Shown: positions 26,501-40,900, counted from the stretch's first letter. The stretch is 64,000 nucleotides of DNA from Eremophila alpestris peregrina (GCA_009792885.1 WMCF01000142.1:324700-388699), one strand, 5' to 3'. Notes: generated by a model from the letters alone, not told the origin. Numbers and translations are program-made.

Positions 26501-29500
26501 GAAGCCAGAAGAAAATCATGTGGCCAAGTTCTGCCCAACTCCGAATTCTCATTGCACCCAAACCTCTTTAAATAAAAATGAGGCATTGGATTCATCTTAA
26601 GCACTAAGTCATTACTGCTCTGCTTACTCAGTGAAACAGCAGTACTGCAATACCACAGTCTTGGAAGACTCACTACCTGTGCATTTCATAGGAAAGGATA
26701 GAGCAGAAGAAAACATCTGTTGTTTCTGAATTCCTCAAGTTGTTTAAAAGTAACTGGAACTGCTAATATTTAAAACTATAAACATATGAACATAACACTA
26801 CCCACTTTTATGGCAAGAAATGTCAAACTGAAATTTTTAAATCTTCATTCTCCAAACACAACTATTTTATTAGTTACATCAGTATCATTAGACAAAGCCA
26901 GCTGCTTGTCAATGACTGCTGATCTGACTGAGAAGGAGTGCCACTGCATCGGTTTAGGACAATAAATTAAAATCAAAAATAAAAAGAAATCTTACAGACT
27001 ACAACAACAAGTGTTCACAAATGGTCGGTTGGACAGGAGCATACAGAAATCAGTGTCTGTTTGAACATGGGGAGGAATTAATGAAATCACTTCTATTGTA
27101 AAGAAAAGCAACAACAGGGCAAGGACAAGGGTGCTAATACACAGATGAACAGAACCAGGGCTAAGGGAAAGGATAGAGATGCAAGAATGTCTGAGCAAGG
27201 TAGACTGCTCCTACTTAGGACAAACTGGTAGTGTAGGGGAGCAGATGTCACTCATAAGGGACCTAAAGAAAGGAGGGATATCTTCAGGGTTAGAGTAGAA
27301 TGTGTGAATATGTGGAGAAAGAGAGAGCTACAGGTGCTATGCCTTCTCTGGAAATCCTCCTTGGTTGTGGAAAGAGTTGGCTGTTAATCCTAAAATAATA
27401 CTTTTCTTATTCATTGGAGTGGGGCAAATATGACATGGGTTTTAATTTAGCATTATTTTATCTAAGCCTGAAGGCAGAATTTGAGCCTAACTGCATGGAG
27501 GCACTGAACAAAACACTTTAAAAATGGCCTTTGTCTCAGGCAACATAAGTCTGTTAAAGCTTGCTGTTCCAGGATAATATTCTGAGGAATGAAAAATAGC
27601 ACTGTGATCAAAATGTTTTTTAAAAAGGCTGTATGTCCTTTCTAAATACAACCAAACCTTTTACAAAATTTCAGTCCACCACAATTATAACCACTTTTTC
27701 AAAGAATCCTCACAGAACCACAACTCTTTCAGCAGACATACAACTCATCCAAGTACATGCAAACAGAGAAGCTTAGTGGAACAGAAGAAATCACTCAGTA
27801 AAACTCCCTGTATTAATGCTGGGACAAGAATTTATTCAAATCCTAGGAAACTGCAACCCTATCTCCAAAATTTTCTTAGCTAAATTAGATATCAAAGTCT
27901 CTAGTGACTTTGTAAATTATGTGGTAGCAATGAAAGGAAAATCCCAGTCCTTACCCAAGTTAGAATTCATCTTCAAAACCCTGGTGAAATCAAGGTTTTG
28001 TTCAGAGGCTTCCTCCTTGGCTGCTTCTTGTGATCAGCCCTGAAAGTTTCTAAAGCCCTGGTTATCTTTCCTGGGTTTAATCCAATCCTGATGGAGGCTG
28101 AGAGGAGCCTTTGTCCCATTCCTCCCCCCTATCCCAAGGGACTCTTCTAACCCGGACTCAAACTAAGCTAAACCAATGAAAGCCATTGACAGAAGTTCTT
28201 TTATACCTGAATTTAAATTACCTGCCCTGTGCAGTGCATCATGATGAGCACCTTGCAAATATGTTAAGGAACCAGAGCCAGACAAATTCTCAACCTAAGT
28301 ATGTTAACTATATTTATCTAAAGATGGGTTTTAACTGCACAGGAGAGGAGACAATTTTCTCTCTCACACACATACCAGTTTGTTTTTTCTCTGCTTTGAG
28401 TGGTTAGGCATAAGGCTTCATCAGCAGTCTTTGTGACCATAAAATATTGAATAGAAATTAGAACAGATGTGAAGGATCTCTTTCATTCTGTCAGTGGAGC
28501 TATATCACCATGGTACATGTTCCCCCTTGTCTTCTGCTCACATTCTCACATGAGACCAGCAGAGATTTCTTACCAAGTCCTTATCGAAAACAAATTTCCA
28601 CAGATATCAGCAAAGGGAATATAATTAAGCTTCACTGGTTGTACACAGCAATGTCTTTTAGAATTTGCACTGAACTATCTTAAAGATAAAAGCTTGATAA
28701 AAAGTCAAGTGTTTCTTCCTGTTTATAGAATATTTATTTTTGCCTGGAGTTTTATCTTGAAAAATAATTCTGCATTCAAGGTCTTATGTGACTGTTCTAT
28801 ATGTAATCTTATTATCTTCTCATCACAGAAAGCAAAAATGTAAATATGAAAGTTCCATGGGGCTTTTATTTAGAAACTATGCATTTTTTCGCTTGTGTTC
28901 CTGAATTGTCTTGAACCTAATCCAGCTTGTTATGAGCATTAGAATAAAAATCCAGCTGAGAAAAACCTCGTTGTACAGTAATATGAGGTCATATTCCCAG
29001 AAACTCAGTTAATCTACTTAGTATTCTGCTTTTGAAAGGGTGGTTGCATGCTTTTCAAGGATAAGCATTTAGAAGTTTAATTATTCAGTCTATAGCAACA
29101 GGTTCTGTAGAGGGTTTGTACTTCATGTAGCTGTTTCCTCTGGCAAGATCCTCCCTGATATTTGCAGGCACACATTCCAATCTACCTGGCTACTTTCAGG
29201 CAACTTATACCATCCTGTCTTTCTTAGGTGGATAATGAATGTGACTATATATGCTCATATTTTTGGTTGTGCACAATAAAAACTTCCATGTGTCCCTAAT
29301 GATTGATCTTGACTAGATGAATTAGCAGTGTTGTGCTGTCTAAACCCTCTGGCCAGCCTCTATGCCAGTCACCTGCAATGCCTGGTATCCATATGGCCAG
29401 CTTCTCTACTGTCACCCTGTTGTAAATTGTGGAAATAATGGAAATTATTTCAAATTACTTCCTTAGCCAATATTACAAGCCTGGCCTACTGTTTTCAATA

Positions 29501-32439
29501 GCTATAGCAACTGATATTATTCCTCCCGTAAAGGAGTAATTTTATTCTTGTTTTGTCTTACCTTTCCCCAGAACATTCTTATTAAATTCATATAAGCATC
29601 CCTCTGTAACAGGCTGATTAAAAGAGAACTGCATTTCATCCTGAGCTCATGTGCAAATATTTCCTCAGTTAACACATCTCTCCATTCCCAGTAGGATTAG
29701 ATCATTGTACGTCTAATATTTCATAAGAATTTGCTGCTGGTTTGATAAATTGAAAAGATGGCATCTTCTTTACCACAAAGTCCTTTGCCCCACTGAAAAA
29801 AAAAAGGCCATACTGTAATAAATAATAAATATACAGTACAGCTTCCTAAGACAGATTCCAAGAATTTTATGTGCTGTAATTTAATCCTTAGAAAACCAGA
29901 GGATATTAAATGAACTAAACTGTCTTAGCCAGAAATCTCTGATTTGGGCTGCTCTTTGATGTTTATATCTGAAAGTCTTTGATGTCTCAAAATTGTTTCA
30001 GAAATTAGAAAAAAAATCTTGACTTTGTAAATCATTTTGTGATTACATAAATGGCAATATGATGATAAATGGCACAGAAATTTACAAAAATGAATAATTT
30101 CTCTGAATATTAAGTTAATCAAAAAACCAAGATTGTCTAGTATGAACTCCCAGTGCTTTAAAGATCCTTTGGCATTCCAGATGCACAATGAAACAAAAAT
30201 AGTGTAGCCTTATTATGAGCACCTTTCCACATCTGCAATCCTGTTATACAATAAACTCTTGTTCTTTTGTAGCGAGATTGCACTGGTTCTTTTTTCCTTT
30301 CTTTTTTATTATTAATTTGAAACATGTGGGGAGAGGGTAATCCAGTAAGCCATAGGCATTTCATATCAAGGCTTTCATGCAATCACATGTAACGTCAACC
30401 ATCTGGGTGGAAGGACAGATAGAACTCACTTTATATCGATAGACTGCAAATGATAGCAAGGAGCAGAAAGAGTGGAGCTCTAATGAATATTATATATTTA
30501 CTTCTACAAACACAGGCTCATTGATGGAATAAACTGCTTTTTGCTATTAAATAAAATAGCAAGCAATAGGCAATGTTTGTTGCATTTGCAGCATTTTAAA
30601 TGTATAACTTGGTAAGTGGATGCAAATGGGTACACATGAAAAATAAAAGAGAACAAGTTGCATGCATATACATGCAGAAAAAGAGAGGTTTCTGCCAGCA
30701 ACGTATTTTTCTGATTGGTAAATAAATGCCATTTTTAAATTTACCAAACCTAGTGATTAGGTAGACAATTAAAAAAGAATAATTTAGAAACCAGACGTCT
30801 GCTTTCATTTTGAGCAAAGAGAAAGCATTTTCTCTGAAAACGCATTCATTTATTGTTTATTTTCAAAGTGAACTTTAAAATTAAATTACAGTGTTTGGAA
30901 GGAAAAAAAATTAAATAGACATCTGAAAGAAATAGAATCTATTTCTAATTTTACCTTTTTGATGTCAGAAGATATCCTAGAGGAAAGCCTTAAGGATATA
31001 AATTCTTCTCAGACTTACAGTAAAGGCATGCAATTTTTTAAGATGCATTATCCTGTATCAAAGTTTTTTGAAAACCTGATAAAAATTTAAGAGTTCGTGC
31101 ATCTAAAAGATTAAAACCAACAACCAATGCAAACAGTTAAAATTATTTACAGTCCTGTGAAATCCAAACTGCACACATGTGGAGTACTCTGTATGTTGTA
31201 AAAACTGCAGTTCAGTCTGGAATTCTGCACAATAGCAGTTGAGAGAAAAATATATGACACGTAATATCTTTGCCTGTACAGTACAAATTAGTGAGTTTCT
31301 GCTCTGTGTTTTGGTAACATATTGTCTAATCATTAAGATAATTATTTGCTGATGTTTTCTTTTAATGTAGCATTCGGAGTGCTTATTCTCTGTTCCCTAC
31401 AAATAACAGAATAGCAACAAATTCTAAGGTAAGAAACTGAACACTGAAATTATACTCTGTTTGCATGAATAGTTTTGTAAATAAGATATTAAAACGCTAA
31501 TCTTCCAGATTAGTTTTTTAGATAGTTAATAGTTTAACTGTTTGTTTGTTGTCGCTGCTTCCATGTGTGTAGCGAGCATTCTACACAGCTCCCAGGCATT
31601 CAATACTTCAATTTAAAGAAGAACCAAAAACCAAAAACCAGCGAATCACTTTATGACTTAATAAGTTCTCATCACACTTGAAGTGAATGGCACTGCTTCT
31701 GTATCTATGAATACAAATAACTGGTTTGTCTTTTTGGTACTAGAAAGCTCAGACCTATTGTATCAAAATATTCTGCTATATTTCATGTATATTTCCTCAG
31801 ATGCCATGAACACAAATAAATCCAAGAGCTTTTATTTTAACCTAAATAAACTCTTCTGTGGAAACTTTTTCAGAAACTGAGGACGAGAGGCATGCCTTAT
31901 ATTTCAGTGGGGAAGAAGTGTGCTCTTTCAAAGGAAAGAGACAATGGGGTTCAGAACTCCAGATTCCAAGGATCAGAATCATAAAAATGTTGTTTGCAGG
32001 GGATATTTAGAAGTGTCTCCCATAAAAAGTTTACTTTTGCTAGCTAGCACGTATCTTAGTGCTACCCTGCCTAGGAAGCTCACAACTGAAGATTCCCCAT
32101 CCTCTTTGGGCAGTTAATTTCAGTGTTGTACTACCTGTCTGCCAAAATTAGGACTTTTTTGTCATCTCTGTTTCTCCCCTTCTAGTATTTGCAGGTTACT
32201 AGGTTGCACCCCTGCCCCACCTAATATAGTCCAATACATGCTCTACCTTCTTTGAAGTTTGCAGTACTGATTTACATTCCATGTGGAGTACATCACAGCC
32301 TTTTTATGTCCCAACCTTACGAGTACATGAGGTCGCTCTGACCCAGATTCAGGATCCTCATGATGTTTATGTTGGTCCAGTTATCAAGAATCCGTTGAAT
32401 TAAAGTTTTCCAACTCTTCGTTTCAATAATTCTTCCATA
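23511..32439. other. Non-coding desert, middle part
   Basis: I see no gene here. Open frames are all under 90 codons. A 17-base unit is duplicated in tandem with two mismatches at 25404-25437. The stretch 31340-31620 is less AT-monotonous and motif-rich and is discussed as a candidate conserved element. The segment 31990-32439 may be a continuation of the old CR1 that follows, but I could not match it block by block. Confidence 0.6.
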
Positions 32440-33060
32440 TTAATAATATCTGCAGGTTTACCTGAGGACATATTCTGTGTCACCATCTGAGCTCTTGATG
32501 GAAATATTGAACAGTGAGTCCCAGTACCAAACCATAAGGTACTTTGCTTATTACCAACTGAAACTCAAAGCATTGATTCCACTACACTTTTTCTGTGGTG
32601 GTAGAAACAACTTGCAATGCATTTAACAAACTGTTCTTTCAGTCCATACTTCCTCAGATTCCAAGAGAATCTTTTTGGGGACAGTGCCAAAAGGCATCCT
32701 GATGACTGGGTATCCATTGTTTTCCTCCTGCCTAATCAATATGCCATCTAATGACAGCAGGCAATCAAGCTGGTCAAGTCTGAACTAGTTATTCCTGATT
32801 GCTTTCATGTGTTGGAAGATGGATTCCAAAGGGGCATTCTCCACACTCTTTACAGGGATTCATAGGCCCTAAATTTCCCCAAGTCCTCCTTTCATTTTTC
32901 CTAAAGATAGATGTAGTGTTAGCCATTTTTGGTTGCAAGGGATTTCCCTGATAACCACAGGGTTTTTTCAGAGACTGTAACATTGCAATCTCTGCAGCCA
33001 GCTCTTCCAGTGGCCTTGGATGAATGCCATCCATCTCCACTATCTTCAAATTTCTGTCAG
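32440..33060 (-). mobile_element. Ancient CR1 LINE, reverse-transcriptase part, inverted
   Basis: Read on the minus strand, this is the interior of the CR1 reverse-transcriptase ORF. The frame at 33049-32789 contains DGIHPRPLEELA, which is the CR1 RT motif usually read as DGIHPRVLxELA. Further blocks follow in the right order toward 32480: the segment around 32660-32770 matches the part that encodes the region with the AFD/TV...L...L motifs, and 32485-32530 matches the part around the LIND(L/M) block. Frameshifts and stops break it, so it is a dead, strongly diverged copy. It is a non-LTR retrotransposon and not a host gene. The left limit is uncertain; older 3' sequence may extend to about 31990. 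Confidence 0.75.
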
Positions 33061-36000
33061 TAATACTTACCCTGTTTCTATTGCATTATTTGGTTTCCAT
33101 CTCTTCACCCAATTGCATTGGTCAACGCAGAGGTGTGAGATCAGGCAATGCCTGTGAAAACCAAAAAAAACCCCACAAAGTATATTTCAACTTCTTCTGT
33201 ATCATTTCTCAGTAGCTTTTCTACCTCAAAAAATGTGCATTTTTCCTTTACTTTGCAACTAACTTCAGAGCTTTGTTCCATCACCTTTTATATCCCTGCC
33301 TACTTTTAGCCCAGACTAGATACTGATCTGCACATTGTCTCTAAATACCAACAAAATTAATTACTACAACTGTGCTTTTTTGTTTGTTTTCTTTCCACTT
33401 CTTGCATGTTGTCATTGCATTTCAATTAATCTGAAAGTTTCCCATTTAGCCAAAAGAAAAACTAGTAAGAGGTCTTAGACCAATCAAGTGGCTGTATGAG
33501 GCTGCACTGGTTCCTGATGTTCCAGTCATCACTTTCTGACTTGTGAAGCCGAAATGAGAAAGGATAGGCTGATGGACAAAATTGGGTTCTATGTCTTCTT
33601 GGTGATTTTCTATAAGCAGTCTGCTCAGAAAACATGAAAAGTAAAATGGGAAACAGTGGCAGATAAAATCTGAAAATCTGGGTTCCAAAAGGAAGCCACT
33701 CAATTCTGGAGTCTTGTTTTCTGAGTTAGTGTTTGACTTTCTCTCTGGTGGGAGAAAAAAAAACAAAAAACATGCATACATATGGCCTGTGGGAAATTTT
33801 GCTGAATCAATTGTCACTAGGCACCAGGTTAAGTATGCTTCTTAGTGACTTTATGCTGCTACCTAGGCCTGCAGTTGGTTTAATCCAATGATTAATTTTA
33901 GTTGAAATTTTTGTAAAATAATGATTTCGAATATTAAAAGGCTATTAGCTAGAACCCCCTACTCTTCCAGCTCTCTCAATCATTGTTTCTGTTTGTCTTT
34001 GAATAGTAAATCTCATAGTTTCAACTCTTTCAAAAATACCCAATGAAGTCAAAACATGTGGTTTAAAATATTCTGAAGAAATTAACTGTATTACTAAATA
34101 GCAAATGAAAATAAAAGAAAAAATTATGTTATTGCTTCAGAATGCATTAAGAAACTCCCTTTCAACACAGGCTTAGAGGAATGAGTCAAAAAATCCTGGA
34201 AAAAAATCTCTCATAGCAATAAAGACTAAACCAAAACCACCATGGCTAATCTTCAACATCCTAGGACACTCCTTCTGACTGACTACTGTGTACTAAGATC
34301 TATCAAGTTTTAATTCACAACACTGATTTTCTACCTGAGCCAAATTAAATGAGATTATATGTCCTTTTTTACATCTAAAAAATAGGAAAGAAAATAAATT
34401 TGCTCAATTATTCAGTCTTTCTGGAAGTAAAGATAAAATGGATTGTTCCATTCCATATTTATTTTCCCTGGATCTGGTCTCACAAATGAGATAATCCCAA
34501 AGAGATTTAGCTTTGAAAGCAAAAGCAAATGATTTGATTTTCCCCAACTTTGTGAGCCAGGATTACCTACCAATTAAAGAATTAAGCCAGTAGACCAGAG
34601 ACAGTGGGTTTGTTTTTAGCTGTGCAACTAATGTATTTGGTAAACCAATGCAAATAATCAACCCTGCTTTTCTTCAGTTTATCTTTTCACAAGGTGATAC
34701 ACATTTTGCTGGTGTGGTATTTACATGCCTATACTTGCAATTTAGACCCTTTCTACCAATGTTTGAATAGAAGCAAATATCAAAAGACAGAATAGCAGAA
34801 TAATATTACTTTCTACAACTCACTCTAGTGTTAGAAAAACATGCCATAGCCAGGACCCTGTGTTTATGTGGGTAGCAGTAAATATCTGCAGGTCCTTCTT
34901 TATGTGTTTACATAATTGCACTTGTGGTCTGGGGGCGTTTTAAATGCAAGGATGCAGTTGTCCATGACTCAAAATGTCCTTTGTGCAAATGAACTGAGCT
35001 GTTCCCCATTGTTAGCCTGGGGGAAATCCCTAACGAGGAGTGAGATTTCATTATTCAGTAATTCTCTGACATTGGGCAAATCTAAGGCAAAGATGACTGG
35101 GACAGGACGTGAAGAAACTTCTTTTTACCAGTGAGTTTATAGATTAGCTGGACTGTAAGTTCTCATTCCTTACTCTCTGGCTTTTAACATACACTTGGAT
35201 ATAATTTTTTTAAAATTTACTATCTGCTTTCAAAATTTACTACTTATATATAATTTTATTTGCTATTGTGCCCCCAGATCGCAGCGTCCGTGAGTAGTGC
35301 TACAATTGTTGCTATGGCTCTTAGGTTCAGACTTCCTATGCTACATTTTCCCTTCACTGGACAGAATTCTAGTTGAAATTTAATTGAAAAATTAAAAGTA
35401 TTTTCAATGACAAGATCTTTGGGCTTCATTTGTGTGTGGTAGCCTTGCCAGAACTAGCTCTATCCTCCTACTAAATCTCCAGCCTACTGGTGCAATAAGA
35501 AAGGGTCCACCTTCCCTCCACACCACTGGCATCGAGGTATTATAGGCTCACAACTCCTCTTTCCCCTTCTCCAGCTAGGCTATGACTCTGATTAGTTCTT
35601 TCTTTTAAAAGGCTTTTTTATTTTGATCATGAAATGCATGAAAATTAATCTTTGCCTCATCTTCTGTGTCCAGTAATGTCTGAGCTTTCCCTCTTACTAG
35701 TCACAGAGGAAATATGAAGATTCAGTCCTTGCCTGGAACATCTTCTAATCTAATATGTAATGCAAAGCAACATGTTTGTCATAAATCAGAAGGCATAACA
35801 GAGGAAAATCTCCCTCCCTTCCTTCATGTGGAGGAGGAAATGGGAGAAACACTTCACCTCCACAAAAGTCATGGCTGGTCTTCCTTAGTCCTCAGGGTCA
35901 GGGTAATATTTTCCCAGGTATTAACATACTCAACTGCTCCTTATTTAGCTCCAGAAAACTTTTATTCATTCATGATGATTATTGCTTTATAACTACTGAT

Positions 36001-37429
36001 AATCATCAAACTCTAACAATATTCCACTTTTGTCAGAACTTAAAACAGAAAATAGGAGAAAGGATAAAAAGTGATGCAATGACCCACATATAGGGAGAAG
36101 AGACAGCTTTAGTGTAGCTATTAAAAAAAAAAATCCAGTACCTTGACTCATTTTGTATTTCTAATAACCTCAAAAGATTAATATGTTATTTTACTTTTAT
36201 CAAAGTGAATATTTTGTAATACTTTAAAACATAAAATTGCATTGTAAACATTAGCATTTATGTGTCAATGTCTCTATGGCACAACGTTATGCAAATTTCT
36301 TGTTTCAATGAATAGCCTGACCAGGTTCCTGGAAAAGAGATACTATTTTTGTTCTCATGAGAATAAACAAAGACAGCTCAAATAATATTTAAAAACCTAC
36401 ATGTGAATTCTCCAGATGTAGTGAATCATGTAATTGGAAAAGACAACCTTATACAAGATTTTGAAGTAGTTGAATGCTTACCTTGCCCACGATTTTTCTA
36501 TCAAAATGGTAGATTCTCTCATCTCAGTTGGTAGTGAGCAACATCTTTCACCACCTTTGAAACCTTTCTAAAGAAAATGCAGCTTCATGAACACTCAAAA
36601 CATTTAATTTCTTACTTATGAAAAATATTAAAAGGAAAAATAGTAAAAGGAAAAAATAGACAAATTAGTGTTTTATATGGCATAAATTATTAAAGATGTA
36701 GTAGACTGGCAAAGTTTTTACTGTGAGTTGAGCATGAAAGGTATTATAAAGACATTTAGGTTAGTTTCTTTCCCTACACCCATACACATAAATCAAATAA
36801 ATTAGTTAAAATACATATGATTTAAGAAAATGGCTTTGGGCTTCTTTACCTTCTAATGTTAAACCTATAGAAAGAATATATATAAGTAATGCCCATTTAA
36901 GTAACTTTAATATTGGTGTTAATATTTTTATTACTAATAACAACATGAATTGTACAACTCAATTACACTGACATTGATGATCCCTTTTATTCTGTAATCT
37001 AGACAAAATTATCATGTGTAAACAAAGCAACTGGGAAATGAACAGATTTCCTCATCCTTCGAAAATTGCATATTTTTTATAGGAGTACACTTTCAAATAC
37101 CTCATTTAAGACCTACCCTGCTAGAGCAGGCTACAAGTTATATGGCTTCAAATATTCTGGATTGCCCGTACTTTTCTATTAATGTTGCCAATTTTCTTAA
37201 AGCTCATGCTTGAGAATGGCAAATTAGTGCAGCTCTGAGTGTTGTACCAGACCAAGGCCTGGGGTTGGATAACTCCAACAGCAAGAGAAAATGGGCTCTA
37301 TGATTAGATAGAGAGATGAAGGGGACAAATAGAGCAGTGAGAAGGGGGAGTTTGGGGGAAAAAAAGATGAACCTCAAGAGATGGGAAAACTGAAGCCCAG
37401 GAAAGTAAGACTAAATTATGTTCCACAGG
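33061..37429. other. Non-coding desert
   Basis: I see no gene here. The minus-strand open frame of 123 codons at 33446-33817 has no recognisable domain. The stretch 34900-35130 has few long A/T runs and several homeobox/octamer-like words and is treated as a candidate conserved element. An ATGCAAAT octamer occurs at 36289-36296. The part from about 37200 to 37429 may be a diverged 5' continuation of the next CR1. Confidence 0.55.
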
Positions 37430-37915
37430 GAAAGTAAGGTAACCAGCCTCTTTTTCTCAGTCTTCAGTAATAAGGCAAGTTGTTCCCCAGGTACCTAGGC
37501 CTCAGCTGGAGGACAGGAATGGGGAGCAGAATGAAGGCCCCATAATCCAAGGAGAAATGGTCAGCAGCCTGCTATGTCACTTAAACACACACACATCTGT
37601 GGGGCTGGCTGGGATCCACCCAAGGGTACCAAGAGAGCTGGCAGAAGTGCTCATGTGCCACTCTTCATCATTCACCAGCAGCCCTGGCTAACCAGGGAGG
37701 GAGGTCCCAGGTGACTGCAGGTCATCAAATGTGTGGACCATCTGCAAGAAGGTTCTGAAGGAGAATATAGGGAGGCATAGGCTTCTCAGCCTGACTTTAC
37801 TCTGGGAAAGCCACTGAGCAGATCATCTTGAGTGCCATCACATGGCATGAACAGGACAACAAGGGGGATCAGTCCCATCCAGAAGGAGTTTATGAATGAT
37901 GGTGCCAGCAAGTAT
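37430..37915 (+). mobile_element. CR1 LINE reverse-transcriptase fragment
   Basis: This is a CR1 interior piece in the + orientation. The blocks occur in consensus order: CAAGGAGAAATGGTCAGCAG, GGCTGGGATCCACCCAAGGG (encoding the GIHPR motif), AGAGCTGGCAGAAGTGCTC, CACCAGCAGCCCTGGCTAAC, GGAGGTCCCAG, GAAGGTTCTGAAGGAGAA, GCAGATCATCTTGAGTGCCA, ACAGGACAACAAGGGGGATC. It lacks the 3' end and the 5' half, and its frames are broken. It is younger-looking than the inverted copy at 32.4-33.1 kb because whole 15-20-base blocks survive. Confidence 0.9.
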
Positions 37916-40900
37916 CTGTGAAATCTTCTGGCAAAGTGTGTTACCATGCCCCAGATCCTGATGGAAGAGGGAGGAGAAGATTTGGCTGCATAGTTTTGAA
38001 GGCAGTAACCAGCACAATGGATCTGAAGATTTCAGCCCTGCCACTGACACACATGGTAATAATATGATGGGACATAGGATGAAAATTTTCATTTTACATT
38101 TCACATTGAAAAAATCTGGAAAATAGTAGCAACACTGGCACGTATTTTCAAAATTACATTTGCAGAATGAAACTTTTTAGGTTAGCAAGCAATCAAAGCT
38201 TACTCTATGTTGTTAAAAAAACATGTTCCAGAAATATATTAATACATCACTTGATTAACATATGTTACATATAATTATTACAAAAATAATATACCATCCA
38301 TGGAGGGACCAAGTGCTCACAGCTGAATACTTTATTGGGATTTTGCTAAGGGTAAAAGTCTCTATAGAACAAAAGACCCAAGAAGTTAAATTCTAGATAA
38401 ATCAAATTGGAGCTCTCAATTCCAATTTACCTTACTGTTCTATTTGTCATAATTCTTCTGTTTCTGTTTGACATTTGTTCTGTTCCTGCTTTCCATTTGC
38501 AAAGAGAAACAATAGTTACTCGATCCATGTCTACCAAGCATATTGATATGGCAGTTGCTAAAGCATGAGAAATGTTTTTAAAAGTGAGATTTCAAATTTT
38601 ATATTTAATCATTACTTATTTACCGCAGAAAAAAAGAAAAAGGGTGAATGATGAAGCAAAAATAAGCAAACACTATTCATAATATTAGCTGTTTCCAATG
38701 TGTTGAATGGGAATGAAACTGAAATTCAGTTGGAAAGATACAGTGTGATACTGTAATTGTAGACTATTGCCATAAATACATACAAAGACACAAGCTGCTA
38801 AGAGCTGTTAAGAGGGACTATGAAGAAAAGAAATTACATACCTTTAGGAGAATACCACAGCCAGAAGCTAGCAAGGCAATAGAAGGTTGAGAAGGTTGAG
38901 ATGTTGTTTTCTGGAGATGACTTTCAGTTCCCCTTGCTTGTTGCAGGAGATATGCCTGTGAACTATAAAAAAATCTAAAAATTCCAGAAAAAATAGGAAA
39001 AAAAGGAAAAGGAAGAATCTTGGTCCCCCATCAAACATACATTTATTCTGTTGATATACAAGCAAAATCTTCACAAAAAAATAGCTTTCAAACTGACATT
39101 TCTTTGCATATTACAAATTGTGAGAAGTGGAAGAGAAAAAAACCCATTAATTAATGCCTCCAGTACATAATCATGAAACAATACAATTAAATAATTCTAA
39201 TAAAGATTTTGAAAAAATCTAGACTTCTAGGTAAAGAGCACATATTTTATTGCATTCCATTTCAGCAAAAAAGTATTTATATAACAACATCAAGACAGAG
39301 AAGTTATGTTTGAATAACATTACACTTTTTCATGCATGCTGATAAAAAGCCAGGAAATTCAAAGTTAAGTATGACATTCCAACCTTAATGCATGTCCTGT
39401 TCTCAATCCCTCCCACCCCTAAGGTTATGATTAAGGAAAAAAATATCATTCTTAAAACTTTGCAAGCATGATGAATCCCATCCCACCCTAACCATAGCTG
39501 TTCATTTCGTTTGTCTATGATTAGCCAAGATTACAGTTTCAAACTTTTTCTTAATCATTTGGTCCCGTATGTGGAAATATCAACAGTTGCTTCTTTAAAC
39601 TCTTCAAATGGTGTGTAATACCACTGTAAATAAAAATGAACTGCACTTTACTGGCAGATCATACCTAGTTTTATTAGGTTTTTCCTGAAATATTGATTTT
39701 TCCTAATGATTTCCTGTGTCAGGGAATAATGTTACTGGATGTCAAATTTTTGTCTGAGAGAGCCAAGTTGTGAAACCTGATCTTTGTAAGTAGGTGCTTG
39801 TATTCAAATTGGAGTCCTGTTAATGGCAGGTTGTGACACAGGAATGCATTAATACAGTCAGATGCAAGTAAGATCAGTGCCTGAAATTACTTATTGGATC
39901 AGACTGTAAAGCTTTGGCTCACTGGATATATTCTGGTTTTCAGAACAGAGCTAGTCCCTCTGCTGAACTAGTAAGCTGGACTTCACCTGCTTTGTGAGCA
40001 GAGATTTCACACACATATCATCAGCCTAAGGAATAAAGTTAACTCTTAAACTGCCTATACAGGTAAACTATTTAGAAAAAAAAATTGCAGAGAATTCTTA
40101 CAGACTCAGACTCTAGTCACTGCACCAAAAACGTACCGCAGTGTTTGCCTATAATCTGGATATACATCTTACTGGATTTTTTTAGTCTTTATTCATACAT
40201 TGCTAGTTCTAGAGCTAAGGCTCATTTTACAGAACTGAAGCCAGGATCTCCAAGCTTCTCACAGTCCATCAGGAGAGACAGACTTGAGGAGGACCACGAT
40301 GTTCACTACAGGTGCTCTTATCTCTGCAGGAATCAGAATGTCTCCATGATAACTTGATGCTTGGATAAAATCCCACAGTAAGATAATATGAGCCCATTTC
40401 TAGTATCCATAGTATTTTCCTTAACTGATGGAGTTGACCAATTCTTTCCACAAATGAGATCTGGGGAAGTCGGGCTGAGGTAACTTTGTCCTCACCTCCA
40501 TATACTTCACCTGTCTCTAGTGTACCAAATACTTTCCCAGCAGTTTCAACCAGCAAAGCACTGGTTCCTTTGGTCTGTATTAGTTTTAGCCTTGACTTCA
40601 TCAGCCTTCTTCTTTCTGGCACTCAAAAAAGTATTGACCATTTAATTAATTTTATACATTTTGTTAGGCCTCTCTCAACTTCACTCAGACCTAAAATCTT
40701 CAAACACAAACTCTTTCACAGTCCAGTGTTCACTGCCTATTTAACCTCATAATGCATTGAGACATTTGAGGTCTCATTGAGTCTTCCAGTGATACAACAT
40801 TCAATCACATTTGCACGCTTTCATTTGAATACTATGGCATTCTTCTAGCATCAAAATAACCAGTATTCAACTAGCTCTGCTTAAGCATTTCATTTTTGTA

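Noticed and set aside
33446..33817. 123-codon minus-strand frame
   Set aside because: No recognisable domain or family resemblance and it crosses low-complexity A/T runs.
36289..36296. ATGCAAAT octamer as a regulatory site
   Set aside because: An eight-base motif is expected by chance in AT-rich DNA of this length.
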